Of a stretch of DNA of 64,000 nt, positions 45,704-58,700 are shown piece after piece. The translations under genes were made by a program, and so were the position numbers. The notes beneath the pieces are model-generated. The model had not been told where the DNA came from. It did not search any database and was given only the letters and a program-made list of their open reading frames with translations. Source of the stretch: Galerina marginata (taxonomy: Eukaryota > Basidiomycota > Agaricomycetes > Agaricales > Galerinaceae); the NCBI GenBank assembly GCA_023014335.1, contig JAECYW010000017.1:1116001-1180000 (forward strand), in the 5' to 3' direction. Position 1 is the first letter of the stretch, and each line of letters starts with the position of its first letter.

Positions 45704-47838
45704 ATGGGAACATGTCCATCTGACAACACCGCCGCGACCGACCAAACGTCTTTTTGGAGTCAAGGTTCTATACACTGGGATGCCCATCGCATTGGGTGGG
45801 CCATCGCTGGGGCTTGCACGCTCGTTGTACGGCGTATGACTTGTTTTCCAGAGCCCAATACTCAACCCTGGGCTTCGACTTCTCCTTAGACTCTCCTAAT
45901 CTCCATTTTCACAGTCCTTTCGCATTGTAGGTATGTGTCTTGAACCACGTACTGCAGAAATAACCCAACATTGAACTTACTTTGCATCATCCGCAGGAAT
46001 TACACAAAGCCAAGGCAACAGCGCCAAGTGTGAGACAAGCAACTTGGGAACAGTTCAGCATAGCTAACCTTCTGGAAAGAATCAGGATTCTCTATATGCC
46101 TCCAGTTTATGCAGTCATATCGTTTCTATCCTACCGCTTTTTCAGGGCTTACACGTATTATTCATTCGTTGAAGTCGGTATGTGGTCGACCAATGTAACC
46201 CGACATTCATTCTGATTTTCCATCCCAGTTTACGAGGTGCGAGGGCCAAAGGTTTAAACAATCACCATCAATTAATACCTCCTTCAGGCAATCACGCTCA
46301 GCGCCTTCCTGTGCGTCCTTGGGTCCTGTGGTCCTCGCCGATTCCATCTCACCCTCTAGCAGGCTTCTTTTAATCGAATTCGTCGCCGAAAGGGCCCAGG
46401 GCAAGGACAATATTCTCGCTGAGAAAGAGAAGAGAAAACTCATATTCCCTGTGAGTATGTTAGAACAAGCTGCCCACTAATCTTCATACCTTAGCGCTGA
46501 CAATTACTTCCAAGTTTTGTTGCTGGAGATATCGCCCAACGAAGGTTAGTTTAGCCTATCGCCACCTTGCTTTCAGAAATCTGAGGCTCTGAAAGCCATA
46601 TTTTATGCATGCCGTCAAGGTATGGTGGCTTCCTCTAGGTCAAAGAACGAACGGAAGGCTGATGGGGTGGATTTAATAGTGGTCTGTTCTCCAATATGTC
46701 ATTGTTCGACCCTGTAAGACACTTGTTTTATTAACGTATTCCTGACATCACGGTCTATCAGCTGTATCTCTTGCCGGTATCATCTGCCAAGCTCTAGGAG
46801 TCCTTTGCGAATCTCAAGGTTTCGACGTCCATTTTGCCAGCGTCTATTTAGAGGCAATTGATTTTGTCAGTATCAGGTAAATATTCTTATCATAATGTTT
46901 GTTAGTGACCTCTGACGGGCGGAAATCCTTACCCCCCGTAGTTTCGCACTTTACGGCCTTCTAGTTTTCTATGGCCTGACCAAAGACCAGCTGCAGGGGA
47001 AGAAGCCGTTGGCGAAGTTCCTTTGTATCAAGCTTATCGTGATGGTAACTTGGTATCAGTCATTTGTTGTGAGTTCCATCTTGAAGTCTAGGAAGTCTGT
47101 CTTCTCATTGCAATACAGTTCAGCGCTTTGCAAAACAGAGTCATTCATGGTGAAATATAAGCTCTATGTTACTCAAAAATCGATTTATAATCCTCGATTT
47201 CGGAAAGAAACAAGTTTTTGGACCGCTACAAACATTGCAGATGGGTTAAATGCACTTGCGATTTGCATTGAGGTCCGTAATTCGGCCTTTTTCAGGCTAC
47301 TTTTTTTGAATTAAAAAAAACTAAAACAATGCAGATGATATTTTTTGCGATCTTCATGTCGCGCGCTTACCCCTACAACGAATACAAACGGCCACAAGGC
47401 ACACCAGCTACTAGTATCTGGCAACCCCTGTGGGATAGGTGCGTTTTCGAGGCAAATCTGAGCTAAAATGACCTTGAACTCCCCATTCCGCAGCATCAAT
47501 TATTGTAAGTTATAAACTGACATCCAGAAACACTTGACTGAATCTTGTCTCTTGCATCGTAGCCGATTTTGCACAAGAGGTCATATCGTCACTAGCGTTC
47601 TTTTTCAACCCCAAGAAATCCACATCCTACGTTTCTGCTCATTCAAAAGCCGGGCGACCACAAGCCGCAACTTTCGATAGCGCATTCAATTTAAATGGCC
47701 ATAACACAAAGGAACGGAAGACGTCTAGGTATGGCATGCATTTTTGTACCGAAGCATCTGTCTTAAATTGTCGGTCGTTTTAGCATCCGCGGTACCTCAG
47801 ATGACATCCCTCTCTCCAACCACCCTAGCAGAGTTTGA
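45704..47838 (+). CDS. OSTalpha/TMEM184 (DUF300) multi-pass membrane protein
   Basis: This is a seven-helix-type protein of the organic solute transporter alpha family; fungal members sit in vacuolar or plasma membranes and their substrates are unknown. Diagnostic blocks are CRNYTKPRQQRQVIRILYMP followed by PVYAVISFLSYRFFRAYTYY, YEAITLSAFLRLLLIEFVAE, CCWRYRPTKPYFMHAVKWSV, GIICQALGVLCESQGFDVHF, FWTATNIADGLNALAICIE and IFMSRAYPYNEYK. About 14 introns are required. Three internal exons are tiny: 45915-45930 (16 nt), 46229-46236 (8 nt, joining V-YE-A) and 47494-47504 (11 nt). The C-terminal ~80 residues are hydrophilic. The stop is TGA at 47836-47838. Family assignment is firm; transport function is inferred. 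Confidence 0.87.
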
Positions 47839-48109
47839 AATTCATCCTCGTTGTCACGTTCCAGTAGGCCACGATTAATGTGTAATGGGCCATTTAGTAC
47901 ATGGCCTAGGTTGGTTCTTAGGCATAATGCTTTTACCCTGATTGATAAGGACTCGGTTTTTTCGGACTGCGATAGTTAGCACGAGCAAAATATGATGATG
48001 TTTTGCTCGAAACAACATAATCGCATAATGTCTTTTTTTCTACAGGAACTTCCACAACCTCAAGAATCGAGCTAACAGGTCGGCGACATCCAAAATCTGA
48101 TCAATTAAG

Positions 48110-51100
48110 TCAAGGCTTGCACTTTGGCTTGTGCGCCTTCCAATCTTTTTTCTGACACTCAGGGGAACAGTACCGCACCTTCTTACAGCCTGCGCACGCC
48201 TTAAGCTTCGGCTTCCCTCTCCCTCTGCACACCGAGCATTTATGAGCATCCGGATCTCGGCCCACAGTCTCAAGGTAAGACACTGCAAACAATGGTGAAA
48301 GCGCAATCCGAGTGACGTAAGGGGCGAATTTCTTCCACAATCCGACTTTGAGCATCCCTTCAGCTTCCTTTCCCCTTCCACAACTGCACAGGGGATCTGC
48401 TTCCATACCCTGTGTGAGCGGTATGCTGCCCTGATCCCTATACTCGCAATTTGGCACATGTACCCAGGATGATCGACACCTTTCCACGAACGCGGGCAAG
48501 AGTTGTTTCCATGCCCGCATCTCACCCTCCAACGCAGCAATGTTCACCATCCCTCCTTGATGCACCAGCTTCATGAATGGCTCCCCGATTTCTATTAACA
48601 ACCTCTTCGTTAGTGGGAGGACGTATCCGTCACAGATCATCGTGTGAGAGGCTAGGTCGAAACGAAGGTCGTCGATGAAGAAGATGGTATCACAGTTCTT
48701 GGTCTTTTTATCTTGCAGTGCAAAAAGGCGCTGCACCGAACCGCCTTGGGTACCAGCTGCTCTAACAAAAATAGAGTGAAGGGTGTCTTTGACAAACATC
48801 AGAGTGTCCACTTGATGTTTTTTCCTGAGCGATCGTTCGCGAGCAGACATCATGGAGCCAACGTGGTTGTTGAACCACTCTGCGAGCTGTTTGGCTTTGA
48901 CGTCAAGGATAGGCAGGGTCAACAAGTTAACCCGATGGATGCTCCATGGATGAAGCAACCCATTGGTGTTGATGACAGGGTATGGGTTGAGCTTCATTCC
49001 ATCTGGCATCAGCGATCTGGAGGTCGGTACAATAACCTGTAATGTGGAGGGGACTTCAGCGTGACGCACCAAGAATTGGGTAACATTTATCTACGTACCT
49101 CGATGTATCGTGACTTCCGAGCAAGTCGCAGTCGTTGCGCACTACCCACAACAGGAAAAGGATATGTGATGTCCTGGAATCGGTCACCCAATGAAATTCT
49201 GATGGTACAAGGCGAAAGTTGCGAGATTTGGGGAACAACTTTACTGCCATCTGAACTAAACACCTGCACAGACTTTTCATCGGTAATTGACACCCGTGCA
49301 GTCAAAGACGCGATCAATTCACATTGTTCATCCAACTCAACAGCTGCTGCTCCAGACTCGCCAATCTGAGAAAATACACCCGCCTTTACACGATCTAATG
49401 ATTTGAACAAGGGTGGTGATTGGGGAGAATATCTGGATGGTAATGGACATTCGGGCAGGACGTGGACATGAGCCTCGTCCATAAGATCGGCAGTGAATAT
49501 GCGAAGAGTGAGGCCTAGCTTCTTGATGAGGGTTGCGCACGCAGCAGGCGTATTCAGAACGCAGAAACCGACACTTAGCTGCTCTGGGGGTTCGAGGTCA
49601 GAAAGGAGCCAGGCAGGGGCAACGAATGACGCTACAAGGGGCGAGTCCCCCGCCCAACCCTTCGCATCCTGTTCAAAAATTATCTGTGGATGAGACTTTG
49701 TTCCAACGGAAATTGCTCGTCCAAAGGCAACATGTACAGCTGTAAATGCGTTGTGGCAGCGCGCGCCAAAAATATCGCAGTGGAGCGGCGGAGTACCGAT
49801 TTCTTCAGCTTTCGAATGCTCGAGCACAGCAAGCTTCTCGCGGGGAATGACAAGGACAATGCGCACAAGATCGGGGACTGTATTCCACAACGAAAACCGA
49901 CCAGTCTTTGATGCTTTCAGATCGAAGAAAGGGAGCCTATAAACGCCGTGCCGATGTAATTGCCCACAGAAATCTTGGTAGTGGAGGGTGTCCATTGATT
50001 GAATTGACCAAGCCGCGAGCTGAAGCGAAATGAATCGCTCCATAACGGTGGTCCATACATCCTGGGAGGGTTGAAGCCTACGTCGGATGAGCTGCAGCAA
50101 GAGAACGAAGGCTTCTCGGGTGTAATGCCCCATATTCGACGTAGAAATTGCTTTGGGCAGATTCGCCTGATTGTTAGCCCAGAAACTTCTTGCGGATTGT
50201 TGCTCGAACAAGGACTGGTAGATGTCATAGAGCAAGGTCCCCAGTTGATTACCATCAAATACAGGAACTAAGATGTTTCCCGGAGTTTGAGAGGCAATGG
50301 TGTCACCAGAAGTTGGCGCTTTCCAAGTCGTAACTTGATGAAACTGGACGTGCAAGGTATCTTTCTTCATTGCATCGTATGTCATCAGTTCATGCGTGTT
50401 GCATCGACTGCTGAATCCACAGAGGTAGTCGATTGGAGATAAGCCAACGAGGAGCCCAATGACGGAAAGGTCTGCGTGGAGTTGCTCTGTGAATTCCTTG
50501 GTCGCGTCCTGCCCTAGGAAAAGGAGCGATTCGGTATATAAGACACTGGACGGCTCTTTTGAGAGGAGAGGTGCCGATGCGACGAGGACGTTCAACAATC
50601 CGATATGATCCTCCAAGTTGGATGTGTGGATGACATTGAAGATCGCAGGAGCGCCATCAGATGCAGGTGTGTACTCATCTCCGCTGAGTTGTATCAGTTG
50701 CGTTTTCCATTGAGCAACTGGAACGTCGAGTTTAAGTGTACCCGTGGCACCAAATGCACGAAGTGCACGGCAGACAGCCGTGGCTTCACCAACAAAAAAG
50801 CGAACGATTGGTGGAGAACTGGAAGGTAATGCGGCGCAATAAGAGGAACACCAGTCTGTGAACTCTCTTTTTGCCGCCTTCACAACTTCCGTCATGGATA
50901 TCATGCTCTTTGCATTCCCAAATAATGCGGCGAGATGGAAGGGAACCAAAGGATCTGTCCCGTAGTGGAGCGAACATCCTTCTCCGCCAAGAGAATAAAC
51001 GAAAGTTGGGTTTAGAATTGTTGCTGCAGCAATACTCTTCCCATCGACGAAGGTGACGCCTGTCTTCCAGAAGTTCTTGAAGTTTTCGGAGATGACCGTC

Positions 51101-51817
51101 TTCAACCCTCGGACACCGAGAGGGCCAAGAGAACGAGCGGCCATTAGTGTGGTTATCTTCGCGCTTTCTTTGGATTGTTGCGCAAATGCGTTGTGTATGG
51201 TCACGAGTCGTGATTTTGGCAAGTCTTGCATGTCAACATATAGCGTCCAATGGCGTCTGAGTTCCGTGAGGGTGTACTCGGTGGAAATTTTGATGGATGA
51301 GGCATAAGGTGACGCTCGCCATTTCTGGATGGTCTCTGAGAGTCCAATCAGCTCCTTGCACTGATCGATGAGGGTCGTGTATGAATCTTTGTCCAAGCGA
51401 AAATGGAAGAATATATTCCATATCGTGGCGCAGGGCTGCCCATCAGCTAGCATAGTAAATAGAAGCACGTTCCGGGCTATAAGACGGGGAAAAAAGTAAA
51501 TCTGCAGCTGAACTTTTCGGACGGTGTCAATCAATCTACCTAGCACGGCTGGATCGAAATCACAGCAGGTAAAATCCAAAGCACGGCCAGCTGTATATAA
51601 TTGGTGAGTTCATGTGATATTCGTAAGCAACCAGGACCTACGAACAGTTTGAAGGTTGGGTGAATATAGTATACAACACGTTCCGAGGGTCACCACAACC
51701 CAAAAGTAGGATATGGGCAGGCTCCTCAACGGGGAGATCCGTAATCAAAGACACTGCGCTCGTGTTCCCTATGGCATAGAAGAAGTATTTACTGGGCCAT
51801 ACAAGTGGATGGGCCAT
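48110..51817 (-). CDS. DUF4470 and MYND zinc-finger protein
   Basis: From ATG 51817 the protein reads MAHPLVWPSKYFFYAIGNTS. It then has a Rossmann-like LLLGCGDPRNVLYTIF and CCDFDPAVLARNVLLFTMLA, the DUF4470 module also found at the N-terminus of dynein assembly factor DNAAF3. The middle 700 residues, encoded largely by one long exon (about 49100-51500), are unrecognised. The C-terminus is a MYND finger: CSVCRGRGKPKLKACAGC, then KVRYCSPECQKKDW and KAHKPKC, directly before TGA (48110-48112). Total length is about 1,180 residues. The join at 49025-49087 gives YIEVIVPTSRSLMP. DUF4470-MYND proteins are expanded in Agaricomycetes; function is unknown. The LLLGCGD motif suggests a methyltransferase-like fold, but catalysis is not shown. 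Confidence 0.8.
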
Positions 51818-52291
51818 CGTCGAGTAGAAAGCGTAGGGCGCTTGTGGAAAGAAAGCTGTGTGAACATCTGGCCGTCTGTCAGGTTTAAAGCCACAGAGCG
51901 TGCCTCAAGGCAAGGACTTCGCAAACGTGGCAGAAGCCTAAAATCTGTAAAGAGTTTAGGAATCAACCCACAAGACATCAGCAACACTCTTAGGTATTAT
52001 AATTAAATAAAGTTCATGCCTTGCAGATTGTTTTGGGAGGCAGCGAGGTTCTAACACCTCTATTCCTGAAGATCTTATCGTACCAAGAGGGGAAGATAAA
52101 AGCAGAGCGGAGCAGCTAGCCTGTACATATCACCACTCAGCTCTGAGGGCAAACCGAGTCCCGACAAATGGTCATGGGTTGGGTTGGGTTGACGGTCACC
52201 AGGTGACTGGTTAAATAAACAAGTAACTCCGGCCTGCCGCGCCGCTAACAGCAAACTTGTCAGGACATATTCTGTTCATAGCTAGAATCCA
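51818..52291. other. Divergent region between the MYND gene and COG2
   Basis: The region should hold both promoters and the unresolved first exon of COG2. It contains GGGTT repeated three times (about 52176-52190) and, just after, the palindrome GTCACC-A-GGTGAC at 52195-52207. Confidence 0.45.
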
Positions 52292-55200
52292 TTGCCTTAC
52301 TTTCGAGGACCTCGTCATCCGAGTTGGATATGTTCCTTCACGGCAAGTCATGACGCTTCATCAAGAGACCCATACCGCCTGGACCGTCTGGCCGATGAAC
52401 TGGCAAGCAGGGAGTCATCAAACTTCCAGGACGAAGCAACGGACAACCTCCCGGACCTCCCAGAACATGTACCATTGTCGCATGATGACAAGTATTTAAC
52501 TGCTGAAGTCTTCAATGTCGAGGAATTCCTCCTAGCCAGGTCCCACACCTCACTTCCTGATCTCCGAGTGGAGCTTCGTCAATACCTTGCAGAGTTGAAG
52601 GAAGAGCTTGTGAAACTTATAAACGACGACTACGAGGCGTTCATCAGCTTAAGCACAGACTTACGCGACGAAGGCGCACGACTGGAAAGACTCAGGCATC
52701 CATTGGGTAGTTTGAAAGACAAAGTCCTTGTGAATTTTCATTTTCAACCCGGTACCTTGGAATTATACCGATATCTTGTCCGCAGGAATCCAAGCAGGAA
52801 CTACAGGCTATCCAAAATGAAATCCATAATAAGCTTATGAAACGAACCAAACTTCGTGAAGAGAAAGTGAGCATCATCGTTGTTTTTGTCTGCCTCCTTA
52901 ATGTCCTTCTCAGGCATTGCTTCATCTCCTGCTCAAAATCTCAGAGTCTGTAACGCGGTTGGAGTCACTATTGCTGATCACCCCGCCAGATCAAAATGCA
53001 AAAGAAACTATGGAGATTAGTAACGCGAACTTTTTGATTTATCCCATTCACACTGAAGACGGTTCTGACGACAAGTTCGGTTTTGGCCCATTAATTTGAT
53101 AATGCACCGCTAATTGGCGTTAGGTTCCGAGGCAATCGTGCTAAACACCTTGGGCGAGTTTCTGCAGAATATACTCAGCTTCTTTATCATGTCCGCAAAG
53201 CTCGAGCTGAAAAATGCGCATTCGTCGATGAAGTTCAATGGGTTTGTGAATCCACCTCCTGGTCCTTATTAGATTGTTTACGTCTGCAGCGTATCGATAG
53301 AGTGCATTCGACACTGTCCTCGGATCTTGATCAACTTTTCGCACAGACGATCCTGTTATTGACTGACCTAAAGGGAGAAAATCGTGGAACAGAACTGGAA
53401 AAGAACAAGTGGTTAGCTGATTTGACCGAATGTCTTCGAACATACGATACGTTGGGCTTGTGGAGAGATGCAGAGGATGTCATCCGACGAGAACTTGTTC
53501 GGACATTTGTAAAGAAGGTCGATTCCGTTTTTTGGTTGTCAATTCACAATTTACTTACAATTTTGAAGTCTGTATATCCTGGTGCCTTGACAGCACCTCA
53601 TTCACCGATTGCCCCACACACGCCTTTCCATTCTTCTAGCTCCGGGCCAATGACTGCCTCAGTCACGGCTCACCAAATACCATATACCCCTTTTACTGCA
53701 TTTGTTCCGAAGCAAACTGTGTATCAACCCGTTGGATCATTGTCTGGGTTGCCGCAGGCCCAACTCCTGGATGATGCTGACGACCCATTGGCCCGGCTCT
53801 ATAACCAAATGCTTCGTTTTGTGGAACGTGACATTAGCCGGATTATGGTCATCGCAGAGAAAGTCACTGTGAAGTCAACTACCGAGTTGCGAATCGGGGA
53901 GGATGTAGCTCCGACTACAGAAGACGGCACATCTATTGACAGCAAGGACTTCCAGATTATGGCGAACGTTGTTTGGGATGAATTTGGGAGATCAATTATG
54001 ACTGAACTTGGCGGCATTGTGTTTTCTGTGGGGAGACCAAACGAATTTCGCAAGGTATTTATTTTCCAAAAGGTCACCTCCACAGATTTTTTTAAATAGT
54101 CCATAACTCACACCCTAAAGCATTACGAGACGACCCAAGGTTTTATCCGCTCACTGGAGCTCCTCGCGCCTTCCATGCAAGCAATAAAAGCATTGCGGCG
54201 CCATCCAACTTACACAGCCTTTGAACGCCGTTGGCAGCTTCCTGTTTATTTTCAGCTGCGATGGAAAGAGTTGGTCGGGACGCTGGAAGAAATGCTCTCA
54301 GTAGTTCGTCTGGAACCAATTTCACCAAAAGGTTTTGATGGTGTTGGTTCTCATGTATGCAGTCATCTCAGTATTACTTTAGATGGATCCTTCGCTACTC
54401 CTCAAGCCTCTGCTTCCTGGATCGCCATTTCCGCATGCTGGAGTTCAGATATCTACATCCCAGAACTGTCACACCGGTTCTGGAGGTTAACATTACAGGT
54501 GTGCCACCTCTGCGGACCTTGCTTGTGCAATATAGTTAACGACTTCATTCCAGATTTTGGGTCGATACAGGGCTTGGATAGACGAAAACATATCCTTGGG
54601 TGACGCACTTTCACGCGAGAGGGTGCGCTTCTGTTTCCGGAATTTGCAATCCGCACTTACCAAAACGTTGAACAGACTTTAACTACCCCTTCACGGGGCA
54701 CCACTGGGCCAACTTTGGAACCCCCTTCAGCTGAAACCGTTGCTGCAGATGATGCATTGTTGCGACAATACGCAGCTGCCTTGATTGATATTAGACTTAT
54801 GGAGACGAATACGATTACACTATGGCGTCAGGTAATTGATATGATGATGCCCGAAACGTCCAGCGAAGAGGACTTGCAAATGGAAGGTTTGTTCATTTTA
54901 TTCCGCGTCATCCAATTGTGCTGACAAATCAAATTTCTTTCGCTTTTGTAGATGCCCTTCGAGAAGGCATATCTGGCTTTACTTCATTTATTCCAACTCT
55001 CTCCAGCAAAATAGTTACTATTTTGACAAGGCGTTGTTGCGATGGCTTGCTCCCAGTTCGCAGCATCCCATCTCAATTCAGGGCCATGTCGAATAAACGC
55101 ATGCCAATGGAACCTAGTTACTTTGTATCGTCAATATTGCTGCCCGTGAAACAGTTCTTCGGTGTTGGTGTGACCGAAGGAGCCGGGCGACTCCTCAAGG

Positions 55201-55662
55201 ATGGCTTCCTAAAGATCTTTTCAACAGAGGTGTTCAACAATGTAACGCAAAGGCAAGAGATAACTCGTCTACGGTTATTCTCGTATGATATCTAATCAGT
55301 CCACAGGTATATCAGCTATCTTACAGCCATGAAGAAAACAGAGGAGTCTTTGAAACGGCTGAAGAAAGGCAAAAAGTCGACATACTCTCTCTTTGGCAAC
55401 AACACCGGCCCAAGTGACGAGGGCAGAGACGAAGAAAGGATTCGTAGTCAAATGATTTTAGACGTCAATGCCTTTGGGAAGGATGGCGAGTCACTACGAA
55501 TCGAAGTGCATGCAAATTCCAGTTTCCTCACCCTGAAGGAAATGGTTTATGCCTCAGACTCTGAATAACTATGATTTCAAAGGACTGGTCTATGACTTTG
55601 ATGAGATGGATGACTTGCCATTGCTCATCTATGGCTTTCCTGTAGACTGGTGCCTGGATTAG
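52292..55662 (+). CDS. COG2: Conserved oligomeric Golgi complex subunit 2
   Basis: COG2 is a lobe-A subunit of the COG tether for retrograde intra-Golgi vesicles. Recognised blocks are DPYRLDRLADELASRES, the COG2 N-terminal motif FNVEEFLLARSHTSLPDLRV, LINDDYEAFISLSTDLRDEG, the heptad helix ELQAIQNEIHNKLMKRTKLR, and FLHLLLKISESVTRLESLLL. A Pro/Thr/Ser insert lies at about 53585-53720. The C-terminal domain (55000-55600) includes FVSSILLPVKQFFG and a last exon ending LIYGFPVDWCLD, TAG at 55660-55662. The true start codon is unresolved: the frame upstream of DPYRLDRL is open back to about 52286 without an ATG, so a short first exon must lie upstream, or an unusual splice is used. The given start is therefore approximate. 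At least seven introns. Confidence 0.83.
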
Positions 55663-55714
55663 ACAAATTATATTTGAATTATTACTTGATGATGATAAAT
55701 ATATTAAAAATTGG

Positions 55715-58700
55715 TTAGGTAGTTTCAGGAGGTTTACACTCCTCATGGAAAATAAGGCCAGTCCGGAATACAATAATTGGTTGTTGGGTAATAAGGACTG
55801 GGGACATTGCTGACACTGTTGGAATGCCTGTTGCTAGTGGTTTGTGACAATAGCAACATGTACCTTGCGATGGAGCCCATCCATAAGCACGCTCCCGAGT
55901 GATGAGTGATATGCTTTCAAAGAGGTCGCGATCTAACAGATGCTTTAACATCACGAGGAGATCTTCATCTGAGCGATAGGACTCCAACATTCCGGTCAAA
56001 ATTGTACGAAATTCTGTATAATGAGATCCAGAGGCCGAGGGAGTGGCGTTTACCAGACGTTTGAAGAGGCGAGGGAAAGAAACTGTGCTCGTAGATGTTA
56101 TAGAAACAAGCGAACTGAAGGTTGTTTGGACAAGGGAACGTAAGGACAACAACAGTGTTTCTAGTTCTCCTGACCAAGGTTTCGGCTTGTCATTATTTAT
56201 TTCGTCCGTATGTGGGTTGGGGAAAGAACTAGAGATGATCTGGACACTGTGGATCTGACTGTTCAGCAGCTGAAACCACATATCTTCCAGAGGCACGTCG
56301 TTGGATGAGGACGCCTGAGAGTGCTCCATGCAGATGTTCCGGCTGACCTGGGCAATTGCTGGCAAGGAATGCAGTTCATTGTCGATATTCAAAGGTCCCG
56401 GGTAGTTTGTAAGAGCATCCAAAATTTTATGCGTTGTGCGTTGGTAGAATTTGTCTGCTTTCACTAGGGCACTTTGGGGGTCACCCTGCCAGTTGGTTGC
56501 CCATACAACAGCGTCATATACCTCACGGGACTCGCAGGTTTCCATGATTTTGTCCACGTCGAGGTTTACTTTTGGCAGGGACTTCAAAGCAGGAATGACA
56601 TCACCTGGATGGAACTGGCACTGGAAACCAAAGAAGGCTTGATAGAGTTCATGTGGTAAATTTTTAGAAGGTCCGAGAGGTTTTTCGCTGACATCTCCCT
56701 CCTCATTTGGTTGAATGTTTAGAAGACTATGAAGGTAGTCGTAGCGATTGTGGTCAGCGCTGACGTGATTTCCAAAAGATTCAAGGGCCATGAAGTGTAA
56801 GTTGGGCACAAACCTGTCAACAAGGTGGGCAGTACCAGATATATCGGCATGCAAGAGTCGGGGAAGAGAATCGGAGACAATGGCGATAAGATCAGTCGGA
56901 ATGACACCTTTATTGGAACGCGATGCAACGGACATGGCGTCTTCCACCTGTCCCAACAGTTCAAAGGAACTTATGTCAGGATCGTCAACGTAAGTCGTTA
57001 AAAGTTTCGTCCACCGTCGGTCATGATAATGCCAAGACCTGAGTATCCGGAAGAAACCGGCATTTTCGAATAAAGTAATGATCCGTTCACTTTCATGGGG
57101 GTTGTAAACAGATAGTAGGTATTCAGCGGCCAGCTGTCTATCTTCTCGTGTTTTTGAGTCAGGATCCTCAGCAAGGCCAATCAGGATATTGTGAAGTGCA
57201 CTTGGAGCTAACTGGAGAAATTGAGGATATTTGGGCACATTGCGGGCAATGAAAATGTTGACCATGGTGACATCGTCTTGAGGTAATTGACCAGATGACA
57301 AAATCTCGAGGATTATTCTAACGACAATGAGGCGATTGATTGTGTGGGATTCATCGTTGAGATAGGCATCTTCGAACGCTATGTCCAGCGAGTGCAGAAA
57401 AGACTCTGAGTCGAATAGGAGCAATTGTCGAGCATAAGGGTAGGTTGGCTCTACCCCTCCCTCTTCATCTGACGTTAGAACCAGTTTGCCACCATCCCCT
57501 GGCGGCCACGCACTGGATCGACCAAAAAATAGGAAGGTGTATACGTCCCGCTTGGCTTGAAATGCTTCATCTTCGCTAAGAGGCTCTTCACTGGGGTACG
57601 TGAGTCCCGACAAAACATTGGCCAGATATGGGTATATCTTATAGGCATTCATGATGGTAGACTCCATCAAGGAATCTGCGTCCAAAACCGATCCTGTTCT
57701 GTTCAGGTATTCTTTTTTAGATTTTCTGAATTGCTGAACCTTGCGAATAAGGCCAAGCATCTCCACGACTGGAGCAACGTAATCGCGCATAGCTCGGGTG
57801 TATATGAAAATGAGGGCATCGTATAGGTGGTATTGTTGGCATAGATGGATGGCTTGGTTAAGATCGAGACAGGATGGATCCATATGCCAAATGATGCGTT
57901 CAACATGCTCTGGGCGGTCGTCTTCCACGTGTAGAGCGATTAAGCGTTGGGTAACTCGAGGCGGCACATATCGGATTTCATTATCTAAGACGAACGGTTC
58001 TAATTGCCGTAAGAAGATGGGGGCGATTCCCGAATCGTCGTACTTTTGAAAAAGATCCTCAAAGAGGTACTCAAAGTCCTCGAGGGCAATAGAGGCCCGA
58101 CAGCAGGCACTGACGAGGCCTTCAAATAAGGATGTCCTATCCACCCCCCGATTGTCTGGAGTCAAATGAGTGCTATCCGTCATTCGGTCTTCAGAAAAGG
58201 CATATTGGGCTGAGGCATCCATAAGACTTCTTAGTTTTTCGCCAATAACGTTTCGTCTTTGAGTAAGATCATCAGGAAGATTGTTCCTATTTCCAGGTGC
58301 CTCGTCGGTATAATAGGTCCGCGTAAGATCGATGGCCTTCAAAAAATCGCCGTTATCGACCAAAGAAAGGATAAGGTCTGCCCAAGTCAGTAAAGTGCCG
58401 GCCATCAGTCGATCGCACTTCTGTCAATACAGGGTGAGCTTCGGTTATTTTGCGGAACTACAATACTCACGAGTAAAAACATCTTCCCCTTGTAAGTACG
58501 AATACTATGCGCAACGACGTCACTGTCCGACTCCCCGACCGAATTTCCAACTGCCTTCCCCAATGAGATAAGAGATAACCCTTCGAAAGGAACCTGCTCA
58601 ACCAGTCGACTTAATTTCAGATCATAAATGCCAAGGGTACGACGCGTAGTAATGACGATTTGCTAATCCAAGAAAGTTCAGATATTTTAGCGGTATTGAA

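Noticed and set aside
52176..52190. GGGTT repeated three times, considered as an interstitial telomere-like repeat
   Set aside because: The unit differs from the fungal TTAGGG telomere repeat and only three copies are present.
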